64,000 nt of DNA, from contig CM051016.1 of the NCBI GenBank assembly GCA_027704905.1, positions 14,531,136 to 14,595,135 on the forward strand, given 5' to 3'. Below, one piece after another: positions 10,516-23,283 of this stretch (its first letter is position 1; the number at the start of each line of letters is the position of its first letter). The position numbers and the translations under genes are program-made. A model generated the notes under the pieces. It did no database searches. It saw only the letters and a program-made list of their open reading frames with translations, and had not been told where the DNA came from. This stretch comes from Muraenolepis orangiensis (taxonomy: Eukaryota > Chordata > Actinopteri > Gadiformes > Muraenolepididae).

Positions 10516-11290
10516 CCCCCCAATTTGAAAATTTGATTGTTCTAGTCAGACGGACGTCACGGAGGCAGTCACTTTATGCATTATCTCATTTAGGCAGATA
10601 ACATTGTCGCAGCCAATTTACAAGTTGACCATAGTTGGCAAAGCACTGTCCATGTAGTGAAGTATCAGCCCAACACAGCACCACCACACACAGGCTATCG
10701 ATGAAAGGGACAGTCTTAACGTGAAAAGACTTAACGTAACTTAAACTTTTCACGTTAAGCGATGCAAAGAAAGATCAAGTCAAAACTCTCAATTTAAATG
10801 CACAGCAATGCTTAACAAATTCAAGATAGCCATTAATTAATCAAGTGTGTGGAAACAAAATGCAACAACCAGCTCAATGAGATGCAACACTGAGACAAAA
10901 CCAGAAAAGACAAATGAGTCTCACTCACCAATGATGTTCACTTAAAGACCAAATACATTCTCCTGTCCTTCTGGATGAATGTTTTGATAACCCGGTCATT
11001 AAGCTGATCACTGCTTTTCAGATCCAAAAGAAGTTGCCTTTCAATAGTTATGGAAGCTGATGCAGTGAGTCGTCCTGTTCTGTTCCTCCATATGTTTTTA
11101 TCCGTTTGGGGGCGGAAAATGTCCTTTCCACAGATGCAGTGGTGACGGGGATCGTTACAACTTTTTTATAATGTCAATCTTTTCACTGAATGGTCGTCTT
11201 GAAAAGGGTACTAACAACAATTCCAACAACATCATCTTCAACTGTTGCCATTTCCACGTAAAAAACCTACGTAGAAAAAAACCAACGTAG
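10516..11290 (-). mobile_element. Internally deleted hAT-type DNA transposon
   Basis: The minus strand carries the C-terminal dimerisation region of a hAT-type transposase (10938-11156). Directly upstream on that strand, about 11156-11262, is what looks like a transposase N-terminus (an ATG near 11262 and a later 'RPFSEKIDIIKK' stretch in another frame). The central catalytic region is missing, so this would be a non-autonomous deletion derivative. The outer edges were set by the C-run at 10515-10523 and loss of similarity; I could not verify terminal inverted repeats or an 8-bp target duplication. Confidence 0.5.
10938..11156 (-). pseudogene. hAT transposase C-terminal remnant
   Basis: The minus strand from 11156 reads 'TIPVTTASVERTFSAPKRIK', then after a 1-bp frameshift near 11090 'RNRTGRLTASASITIERQLL' and ends 'VIKTFIQKDRRMYLVF' with a TGA stop (10938-10940). 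The S-V-E-R-x-F-S core followed by the 'LTASASITIERQLL' helix is the hAT dimerisation domain, most like ZMYM-type hAT transposases in animals. It is too short and frameshifted to appear as a long open frame. The DDE catalytic region that should precede it is absent. Family known: hAT transposases cut and paste DNA in the nucleus; this copy cannot. Confidence 0.65.
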
Positions 11291-12058
11291 CACTAAGCTA
11301 GATCCTCTGTCTCAAGCCAGTGCACTAACTGGACCTTCGAGCGCACTATGGAACTGTGGGTAAATCTGAAAGAATACAACCCATTGGTTACAAATCACTA
11401 TATGATTGGTTGATCAAATTGTCAATCCAAACTTACGCTCTCATTCAGTCTAAGGGCCAAAGCATTCGCGAGTACTTTGGTTGAAGGATATTCTTCCCAG
11501 CAACCTAAAAAAAGATCTCAACATACAAAACCCCTCAAATGCGTAGTGCATGGACCGAGAAAGACAACCAAATCAACCTAAGACTGTAATATAACAGATC
11601 AACAACACAGATACGATTCTCGTTTATTAATTTTATTTAAATTGTATTACATTTTATTAATACAATTAATTTGATTTATTCTTGGTTTCATCTGAGGGTT
11701 CCAGGGTCTTCTCTGAATACCTTGAAGGTCCTGACGCTTCACCACTGGTAGTATTATCATCATACATTCACTGGTACATCACTCCTACTCTCCATCACTC
11801 GCTGGAGTTCACTGATTGGCTGTGATAATTGACTTTATCCATTTGGGAGACTAACTGGCCGCATTGGGCTGCTTCCAGACCAATATCTCCATGAGGCACA
11901 ACTGGAGATGGCCTCACAAGATTATGGCTGGCTTTGTTCACAAACCATTTCCATATTATTGATTTGTTTATTCAGCGGTTGTGCTTGCGTTCTGCTTAAC
12001 TTACCCAACTTACATCTGAATTAACTATTTTTTTAAATATCTCTTCTGCTGCCCCCAA
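11291..12058. other. Unassigned noncoding sequence
   Basis: The first part (to about 11450) may still belong to the hAT element's terminal region. The rest is AT-rich with no recognised feature. Confidence 0.5.
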
Positions 12059-12088
12059 CACACACACACACACACACACATACACACA

Positions 12089-12148
<60 letters not shown>

Positions 12149-12154
12149 CACACA
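12059..12154. repeat. (CA)n microsatellite
   Basis: CA dinucleotides with occasional T and A interruptions. Confidence 0.95.
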
Positions 12155-12536
12155 GGCTACATATCTAAACAAGCATATAAAAAGGGACATCCACTGTCCA
12201 AATCTATTGAATGTCTTATATCTGCAAGAAGCCAGGGAGGGAAGAAACATAGCGTTTACCTAAATGATTATTGATTCAAGGTTTCATTTTTGTGCAGTTA
12301 ATGAGTTCCTGTTAACACTGATGACTTCATTTGTCTTCGGTGTCCATTAAGCAACTACAGTACATTCAGTCTTGCCTGAATGAGAATACCATTAAATAAG
12401 CCATCCACTCGGTCTCTTTTTTCAGCTTGATGACATCAAACCTATAGGGCGAATTTGTAGATTATATCATTTGTTGCAATACAAAAATATATATATATTG
12501 TATATACTGAAAAGGACCTTATATTCTAATTATAAT
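12155..12536. other. Unassigned noncoding sequence
   Basis: AT-rich sequence without recognised features. Confidence 0.55.
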
Positions 12537-12537
12537 A

Positions 12538-12592
<55 letters not shown>
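12537..12592. repeat. (ATT)n microsatellite
   Basis: A pure ATT trinucleotide array of about 50 bp. The poly-Leu frame over it is a repeat translation. Confidence 0.95.
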
Positions 12593-14778
12593 CAAGCCAT
12601 GTGATGTATATGAAGAACTTCACCTTCGACACGGCACTTCTATGGGTCAGCACTAAATAATTAGACTCTATTTGTGGTGGTAGCTGTGTTAAGATTTTTT
12701 TTATGTCCTCGATAGTTTCCACTCATTTTACAGATATAAACAGTCGGTAGTCGCTAGTATTGGATGCAGGCCATGTGCGTCACACCCACAGATCTGCTGG
12801 TCACTCACCATGTTGTGGTGGGCCGAGTGTCAAGGCAATTACATGAAGGACAGACATGCAGATGTACATACATAAGAGACTTCTGTAATTATAGTTGGAT
12901 TATCTTGGAGCCCCAAACAAATGTGTACTTTGTTTATTGTGCGGAGCCGGGCTCGGCCTCCAGGGTGAAGCCATATTGATTGTGTTTCTTGTTCTGTCAA
13001 ATAAGAAACATCAGCGCAGGCGGCTATAGGTGGAGATAATCCTGTTCATAAGCAAACCAATAATCCCAGATCCTGGGGGAAATCAGAGCCAGAAGAAGAG
13101 GCGTGAAGCCTCTCCAAGCCTGCTCTTTCTCTGTCCAGCGGTTTGACCCTGAAGGACTCACAGCCACAGCACACATCAACGAGCCCAAATTCCTGTTTGT
13201 TTATTTTCTGCTCTTTGCTTCTTGTTTTTTCCCTGAGTTCAGTTCCAAGTGACCCCTGTAACTGTTGCCCAGCTGACGGTTTGGTCGCTGCTTTTGTGGC
13301 TCTTTGGTTTCATGTTGGTGGTTTGGAAATAGAGCCATTGTATATAATATAGCCATTTCTGTTATGAAATGTTGTTTCCGTGAAAGTAATTGGGTTTTAA
13401 GGTGTGTGTGTGTGTGTGTGTTGCAAACATTTTGACACATTTATAAACCTGGATCTTCAAACATGAATCTGAGCAGCAACGACCAAAAAACCCCCAAAGG
13501 GAACATCACAACTACATCCTTTCTTTATTTTATTCCTACTTCTTTTCAAGTACAAGATACACACACACACACTCCTTGTATAATAACAGAAACACAGAAA
13601 ATATGTTCTTGAGAATCAGGCCGTGACGATATCGGCCGACACGTGGACACTGCCAAGGGTTGACATATTGATCTTGTAATCCCAGACGATAGACTTTGCC
13701 GTGATCCGGTGCTGACACTGATGGACAGGTGATCACTGCTCTGGACCCCCTGACCAAGCCCAGCATCATCACCATAACCTCATAAACCCACTTCATTGTC
13801 TGTGCTTACAGTTAAGGGTGGGGTATTCATTTATAGATTTCCGACAAAGTATATCGTTTCCTATAGAGATGTATCAAATGTATGTTCACGTCACATTGTC
13901 CATGAAAAATAGGATTGATAGGAAACAATCAAGAAAGACCAAACTACAGTCTTATTGATCTTACCAAATGTGACATAGGAGCTATTTGACTTAATTGTGG
14001 AGAGTACACACAGCCTTATTTCAAAGAGAATGAAGCTCAAACATCGCTTGTTATGTCCACTTGAAATTGCATTTTAGATTTTAGAAGACATACTATACCT
14101 ACTTTACTATTAACATAAAATAAGCAAAACAGTGTGATACATTTGCCACACTAAGCCATCTAGGCAGAGCCTTTGTGGTCTTTCAAAGTGTTGTTTGGAT
14201 ATTCTTAGCCTCTCAGTAAACACAATAGTGTATCTTATCTACTCACAATGCTATTAAGTGCTCACTGGGAACAAAAAAACATTTGAAACCTATGGTATTT
14301 ATTTGTTTTCTTCTGTGGTCCTCGTGCTCAGAGGGACATTTCATCCAGGGGGTAGACTGGCTTGGTGATCATTCACCAATAATGGACCAACAAGGGCCCG
14401 TCTCAACACACGTCTCAACACAACGTACTGGGTCCTTTGGTCTGGGTTTTCCCTGCAAAGTAAACAAAACAGAGAGAGTGCGGGAATAAAACATGAATAC
14501 AGAGTGGACTGCGAGGTTTCACAAAACGGTGCCTCTTTAAGTGTGGATTGGTAAGTGTGCTTTCATCCCATGAGCATAACAAGCGTAGAGCAGCTCAATA
14601 TCCTTTTAATGGACAACATAGCCGCGCATCGCTCGCCTGCCGCTTCATGCTAGCATCCTGCCTGCAAAGTCCATAAGGCACAGCGTTCCAAACTCAACAA
14701 AACAGCTCCAAACTCTACCCCAGCTGACCCTCTTCACAGAGTCGTATAGGAGAATACATGATGTAGACTAAACTACTT
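12593..14778. other. Unassigned noncoding sequence
   Basis: Holds a short GT tract at 13402-13421 and a CA tract near 13558. A minus-strand frame at 13536-13796 begins with a hydrophobic stretch and then 'ITCPSVSAPDHGKV', faintly like a sushi-domain start. It lacks the rest of the cysteine pattern, so I do not call a gene. Confidence 0.5.
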
Positions 14779-15060
14779 TAAGATTCAAGATTCAAGAGGT
14801 TTGTGTTCTATGTACTAATACTATGCTCTACTAAACTATGTAATACTATACTATACAATACTATACTATAATCAACACTATATACTACCTACTATATACT
14901 ATACTGTATACTATAAACAACACTATATACTACCTACTATATTCTATACTATATACACTACACTACACTATAACAATACTATACACAATAAAGAACAACA
15001 AAGTAAGTGATGATGCAGTATATACATATGGTGAATGGTGCTTAAACTGCACTGAATCTG
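14779..15060 (-). mobile_element. LINE family A 3' end with expanded UTR repeat
   Basis: Begins with GATTCAAGATTCAAGA (the tail of family A on the minus strand). An ACTATA-type array follows (about 14818-14985) that contains the reverse complement of 'TAGTGTTGTTTATAGTATA', the same motif present at 56090-56225. It ends near 'ACAATAAAGAACAACAAAGT', matching the 43.4-kb copy. Confidence 0.65.
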
Positions 15061-16095
15061 CAGACCCATAATTTGCGTAATGAGCAACATTTCAGCTTGT
15101 CCTACTACGAGGCTTCTGGGAAAAGGGTCCATGAATCCACTAATTGATTAGTAGAGGAACAGAATGTTAGAGGCTTGCTTCTAAGCTGAACAATTCAAGC
15201 TCTCTTCTGGTTGACTCTGGATTACACTGCATGTTGCTCTATTCTGGTATACGTTTACCCTTTTGGTGTTATAGCAATATCCAAAAAGTAACTATGTAGT
15301 AAGTTCCTTGCATTTAAAAGTACATTTCCCGGCCTGTGGCAACAAATCCATAAGGAGATCAATTAGCGTGCAGCTCCTTGCGATTAGCTGTCCTCCAAAA
15401 CAACAACAACACACAACTAGGTCACTTCAAAAAGTTTCAAGACCCCAAACCCCCAAACCTATTACGAGGCGGGACTCCCGTGTCCACCAATCACACACCT
15501 TGAACCTTGATTGGAGCAGAGCAGATAGGGGCCCCCAGGGGCCTTCAACCAGAGATTGGGCCTGAGGCCGAGGAGAGGGGCGATGGATGGATGTGTGTGT
15601 GTGTGTGTGAAGGGGAACAGTGGAAGACGAATGGGCCATAATGAACCTCCGTGGCGCCTCTGGTCTTATCCCGCTCTGCCCAGGCTGCTAATAGCTCTGC
15701 GGGGTCCCATCCGACTGCCCTCCTGGCTCCCCCCGTGCCAGCGCCATTATGCCCCTTGATGGACGCCCAATAAATATGTTGTGCTGTGATTTCCCCAAAC
15801 CCCCCCCCCCCCCCGCACACACCCACCTTCAAAATTAAGCCCCTCCCCTTCCCTCCCAGGTGGCAGGGGAGGGGAGGAGAAACTTCATGATCGCCTTGAT
15901 TTGTGTGTGTGTGTGTGTGTATGTATGTGTATGTACGTTGTCGTGGTGATAAAGGAGAGGGGGTGTTGGGGTCTTCAGAGGACCCCCCGCTGATCACTCA
16001 CGGTTGACATATGAGTGTCACTGCAGTAAAGGACGGCTGCTATGTATCCAATGTAAGCAGATGTGATTCCCCAACTGTTCTGACCGGCTGCTTCC
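15061..16095. other. Unassigned noncoding sequence with short simple repeats
   Basis: Includes GT tracts at 15592-15609 and 15901-15920 and a C run at 15800-15814. Frames of up to 150 codons over these repeats show no domain. Confidence 0.55.
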
Positions 16096-16329
16096 CCTCC
16101 CCCCCCCCCCCTCCCCCTCCCCCTCCCATGAACTCTAATGAAGCCATTTATGAAACGGTGGAAGCACGCGAGACAGTGCCCCCATTACCCCATTCAATCA
16201 ACCATTAGCCAATCCCAACAACAGCTGCACGTTACAAAGTACCGCTTTTCATCTTTAAAACCAATGCAAGCCTCCTCTGCTGCTACTGAGTCACTGAGTC
16301 GCCTGCTGTGACACAGACTTGTGTGTGTG

Positions 16330-16363
<34 letters not shown>

Positions 16364-16460
16364 CCTGCGTGTGTGCGTGCGTGCGTGTGTGTGTGAGTGT
16401 ATGGTGTATGTCTATAGGTGCCCCTTTATGGAGGGTTAGACTGTCCACTAGGATAGCACA

Positions 16461-16549
<89 letters not shown>

Positions 16550-16556
16550 ACACGCA
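16096..16556. repeat. C-rich, GT and poly-C/(CA)n repeats
   Basis: A CCCCTCCCC tract at 16096-16128, (GT)n with GCGT interruptions at 16321-16400, then a C run (16461-16477) passing directly into (CA)n (16478-16556). The GT and CA arrays face each other across about 60 bp, so the region could fold back. Confidence 0.9.
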
Positions 16557-17249
16557 CGCGGCACAAACAAGCATGTAACACAATATAATGGATGCATTGT
16601 TATTTGGATTCTCAACATCAACACATGGTGACATTTTGTAAAGTGTTTTCTTTCTTCGTTCTTTGTCTCGTTTTATTTTTCTTCATAAAAAATCAAGGGA
16701 GAGAAGGAGCTTCATTCATAAAGGGGGGGGGGGGGAAGGAGCTTCATTCATAAAGGGGGGGGGGGGGGAAGCACGGAGAGAGAGGGAAGAAGCCATCAGG
16801 GCAAACTGGTTGATATTTGGGGAATAAAAAAAGGCACAGGAATTAAGATGCGTGATTTCAGGGCGGCCGTATTATGATGCACAACACTGTGCGCAACATT
16901 AGGATCTCAAAGGCCACCCTGTCATAATGAGGTGCAGCATGAGAACATCTCGGCCCAAATGCCAGACGGAGACCCTGCATACCGATGCTGTGAGGCCTGC
17001 AGAATCAACACCCAACCAGCAATTAGACGCAGAGCAAAACTTTGTGCAAAAATATATAAAGAATTCAAGACGCTTGTAAAGAACGCTGCTGGAAGGGTTT
17101 ATTCTGCTGCTGCTGTAGGAGACTGTTTTCCACTGCTTTACGATCTGCGCGGAGTCCGTTCTGTACGGCTGCATCCGAAGCACTTTACATCTCTGTACCT
17201 TTGACTTTACGTACAGGGTTTTATGGATGTTGTAACCCCCTCAGTCATG
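16557..17249. other. Noncoding sequence with a small duplicated G-run module
   Basis: A module GGAAGGAGCTTCATTCATAA plus a G run lies in two adjacent copies (about 16705-16768). The rest is unassigned; open frames at 16899-17204 show no domain. Confidence 0.6.
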
Positions 17250-17632
17250 TGGCTTTGAATGCTTGTGTACAAGTGTGTACACGTGGTGTGTGTGTCTGTG
17301 TGCTTGTGCACACCTGTGTGTGTGTGCCTGTATGTGTGTTTGTGCACATCTGTGTGTGTGTGCATGTGTGTGTGAGAGTAACCTATGAAGGTGTCATCTT
17401 GCTTGTGTGTGTGTACGTGTTTGCTTGTGCATGCCTGTGTGTGTGGGTGCATGTGTGTGCATGCAAGTGCATGTGTGTGTGTGTGTGAGAATAAACTATG
17501 AAAGGTGTCGTCTTCTGTGTGTTTGCATGCATGCCTGTGTGTGCGGATGTCTGTGTGTGTGTGAGAGAGAATAACCTATAAAAGTTATCACCTTGTGTGT
17601 GTGTGCATGCCTATGTGTTTGTGTCCCATGCC

Positions 17633-17672
<40 letters not shown>

Positions 17673-17763
17673 TATGTTCGTGAGAGAATAACCTATGAAA
17701 GGTATTATCTTGTGTATGTATGTGGGCAGGCTGTGTGTGTGTGTGTGTGTGTGTGTGCCTGTG

Positions 17764-17810
<47 letters not shown>

Positions 17811-17815
17811 AACCT
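17250..17815. repeat. Compound TG minisatellite with a 30-bp core
   Basis: Long imperfect (TG)n blocks alternate with a core reading GAGAATAACCTATGAAAGGT followed by GT(C/A)(A/G)TCTT. Cores occur near 17375, 17487, 17563, 17681 and 17807. This is a tandem repeat of roughly 75-125 bp units whose length varies with the TG part. Confidence 0.85.
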
Positions 17816-19084
17816 ACGAAAAGTGTCACTGTCTGCCTCTCCAATGAGTGTTGAGCGTTGTCCATAGCTAATGGGCTGCGCTCCAGTTATCTGAGCCAGC
17901 AGTGTTCTTCCAGTAGCCCAGGCACATTAAATATGTATCATCTGGACCCTGGAGGTGTGCTGACAAAGGCCTGTATTAATGTCCTCCGATGTGTCGGATT
18001 AGAGGACCGAGAGGACCTTTAACTTTGGTCCTCACGCCACCCATCTTTTCCTTTTTTTTCTTTGCCCCTTTGCAAAATCAGCAAGGAGAAAGTGCTGGGA
18101 TTGAGCGATGGAAATGCAATTTAATTTCAGCTTTTCTATCAATTCAATCAGCATTGATGATCCTAATGAGCCATTACAGTTCGGGGACCCCCTGCCTGTA
18201 ATGCCTTTCATGTTAAAGATGAGAGCCCAACATATTCCCACGTCGGGTCCCCCAACTCTCAATTAACAGCCCTTCAAAAAAACCCATTTGCCCAATGGCT
18301 CCAGAGAGACTCAGACGATGACAAGCGTTTGACGTGAGACGGCTTTTCTTCCCCTTCTGCACTTTTAGGAGTAAATGGCGTTGTTCCTGTGTCATCTCCA
18401 GTTATCGCCAACTTTTCAAGTTTTGAACCTTTATCCGATCGGACATGAAAAGCCAATCCATTAGCGCAATCTGATCTGTTCACGGGAAACTAGACGGGCA
18501 GAATAAGAATCCCTCTCAGATAGTGTCTCGGGGACGTGTGACCACCTCATACAAATGTGCTTTTGATGGCTGAGCCGCTAAATACTGTGATAATAGCGTC
18601 GAGGAGCGGCTCTGAGATCAGGTCATTTCATTACAGCAGTGTAAAGCGGTGGGCTTCGTATCTGAAAGGATAATTGAACACGTGAGCCGACAAGCCACGC
18701 ATTCCAAATTCACTTCTTGTGTCATTAAATTTGAATCTAGATGGCAGACAATACCTATTGTTAAGCACCTCAAAATTGATGCTATCTGGAAGAAGAAGAA
18801 AGAAAATAATACACTAAATGCAGACCAGACTTAAGCGTTGTATTGCTGGACCACAAAAGGGATGTGCTGTTACCAAATTGAGTTCTGTTAATAAACTAAA
18901 ACGTCTTGTGGTTATGTGCTTGTTGACATTAATATGTGTTCACAATATTCAAACTCAATGTTGTCAAAAAAGGCATTGCTTTTATTGCTGTAAATGTACT
19001 TTATTATAACATTCTACTGTACTATATTTTTGGGTTGTATTTGAAAAGAAAAGAAAAAACAAACTGTATCACAACTAACCACCT
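17816..19084. other. Noncoding, possibly regulatory sequence
   Basis: Low in simple repeats compared with its surroundings. The stretch about 18060-18260 has the AT-rich, ATTA/TAAT-containing texture typical of conserved noncoding elements, but conservation cannot be tested here. No coding frame has a recognisable domain. Confidence 0.35.
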
Positions 19085-19458
19085 CTCTGTAGTTTACATG
19101 TGTATTAGTAAGATACCTGGTTACTGTACCTGCCATGTATATTTCAATCTCAAACTGTTGATAGAACTACATATCCCCGCTCCTGTATATACATGTATAT
19201 ATGCCATACATTTATATATGCTCACTTGTATATACATTTACATTTATATATATTTATCCTGCTTTCAATAACTGCATACCCCTTATCACTACCTGTTAAA
19301 TACTCACTTACCTACATATATATATACCTATTATTATGCTATACTGTAAATGATATTACTGTGCACTTTACTGCAACATTTGCACTCTGGTTTGATGCTG
19401 AATTATTTTCGCTGTACTGTACTTGTGCTGCAATGACAATACATTATAATCTAATCTA
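19085..19458 (+). mobile_element. LINE family B 3' end
   Basis: A 3' UTR closely matching 57065-57262 ('AACTGTTGATA' then ACTACATATCCC, 'CACTACCTGTTAAATACT'). It ends in 'GCTGCAATGACAATACATTA' with a TAATCTAATCTAA tail. That ending is typical of Rex1-type fish LINEs as I remember them. No coding part remains. Confidence 0.7.
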
Positions 19459-20225
19459 AAAGTCTGTGCTGTGATCAAGGGAGAACCTTGATATCTGACC
19501 AATGGCCCCATTCCGGTTCAACTAGCTTGGTTGCTTTCAGTTGGCCATTATTACTAGTTGCTTGTTGGCCAGCAGCAAACTGTTTTCTTGGGTATAGTTA
19601 AGTATAGTTTAACCTTTTCATCCATAGAACCACCCCTTAAACTAGCCTCTACTATCTATCTCAACTATCTCCTTTGGTTCAGCCAAACGATCAAAACACT
19701 TACACCATACATCAGTTAGTACAGTGGAGTCCAAAACATGTATTGCATTTCCCCAGCATGGGACTTGAGATATGAAGGTATTTATCAACCCATTCGATAT
19801 GGATCCTCAAACCCACACATCTGACGCCGGACACGAGTACCCGAAACTCCTGCGTCCTCCCGTAGCCCCTTGGTCATGAGTTCAGTTTGTTGGACGGGCT
19901 TCTCTTCTCACGCCACGTCTCTACGTCTGCATTCCTCAATGAGTGGCAGCTGGTCTCAGTTACCATTTATTTGACCAGCGAGCTTCATATCACTCTTTTT
20001 ATCACAACGTTTGCTTCTGGCTTTGGCTATTGAGTATTTTTCCCTTCTATTGAGTGTGGACCGCACTTAACTTGCTACCTGACAATAAAAGCCCTGACCT
20101 CAGATTTGAGCAGGCTGTCTTTACAATTGACAGTTTTGACTTAAAGCTGGATGTAAGATTGGAGAGTTTTAAAGAGAGCATGGTTTTGAAAAGAACATCC
20201 GAAAAAACACACCCTCTCTCACTGC
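19459..20225. other. Unassigned noncoding sequence
   Basis: Unique-looking sequence; nothing recognised. Confidence 0.55.
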
Positions 20226-21847
<1,622 letters not shown>

Positions 21848-22011
21848 CGGAGAGGCTGGAGTCGGACTGCGAGGGGAGCTCCAGAATTCCCCCTCTGCTT
21901 CCTCTATCAGCGGATATTAAAGACCCATTTCCTCCCCGCGCCTCCTGGGTGTCTTGAACCTCTGCCACTTGGTAATTACAAAATGAATTCTCACAGTTTG
22001 GGGTGGGAGCG

Positions 22012-22590
<579 letters not shown>

Positions 22591-22743
22591 CTTTCTCTGG
22601 GTTATTAGCGCTACTCTTATTTCAATCACCGCCCTCTCCCCCTTGCTCTCCCTTCTCTTCTTCTTCATTCACTTCCTCACCTCCATCTCCTTTTAATTCA
22701 AGCACGTCCAATTCCAAATGCTTTAATGCAGACGCCTCGGGTT

Positions 22744-22962
<219 letters not shown>

Positions 22963-23056
22963 ATCAATGGTGCTAAGCCTCCGAGCTTCAAACGAAAGGA
23001 AATCAGTGGGGGTGAGTTGACGACCGACGACCCCTGATGCATTTGCTAATATGTTG

Positions 23057-23059
<3 letters not shown>

Positions 23060-23136
<77 letters not shown>

Positions 23137-23283
23137 GTGTCTGCAGCGTCTGCAGCGTCCGCAGCATCCGCACCCTCTCACCCATCACGAGCCAGTCCGC
23201 AAATATGCACCCTTAGGTCGTCTCGAAGAAGAAGAAGAAGAAGAAGAAGAAGAGAAGAAGAAGAAGAAGAAGAAGAAGAAGAT
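23060..23283. repeat. (GT)n and (GAA)n microsatellites
   Basis: Pure (GT)n at 23060-23131, a CTGCAGCGTC duplicated spacer, then a (GAA)n array at 23226-23283. Confidence 0.95.

Noticed and set aside
9179..10536. Overlapping frames with a 14-residue repeat
   Set aside because: They are translations of the 14-bp minisatellite in three frames.
13536..13796. Possible signal peptide plus sushi-domain start on the minus strand
   Set aside because: Only the first cysteine motif looks plausible; the other cysteines and the tryptophan spacing do not fit, and no flanking exon was seen.
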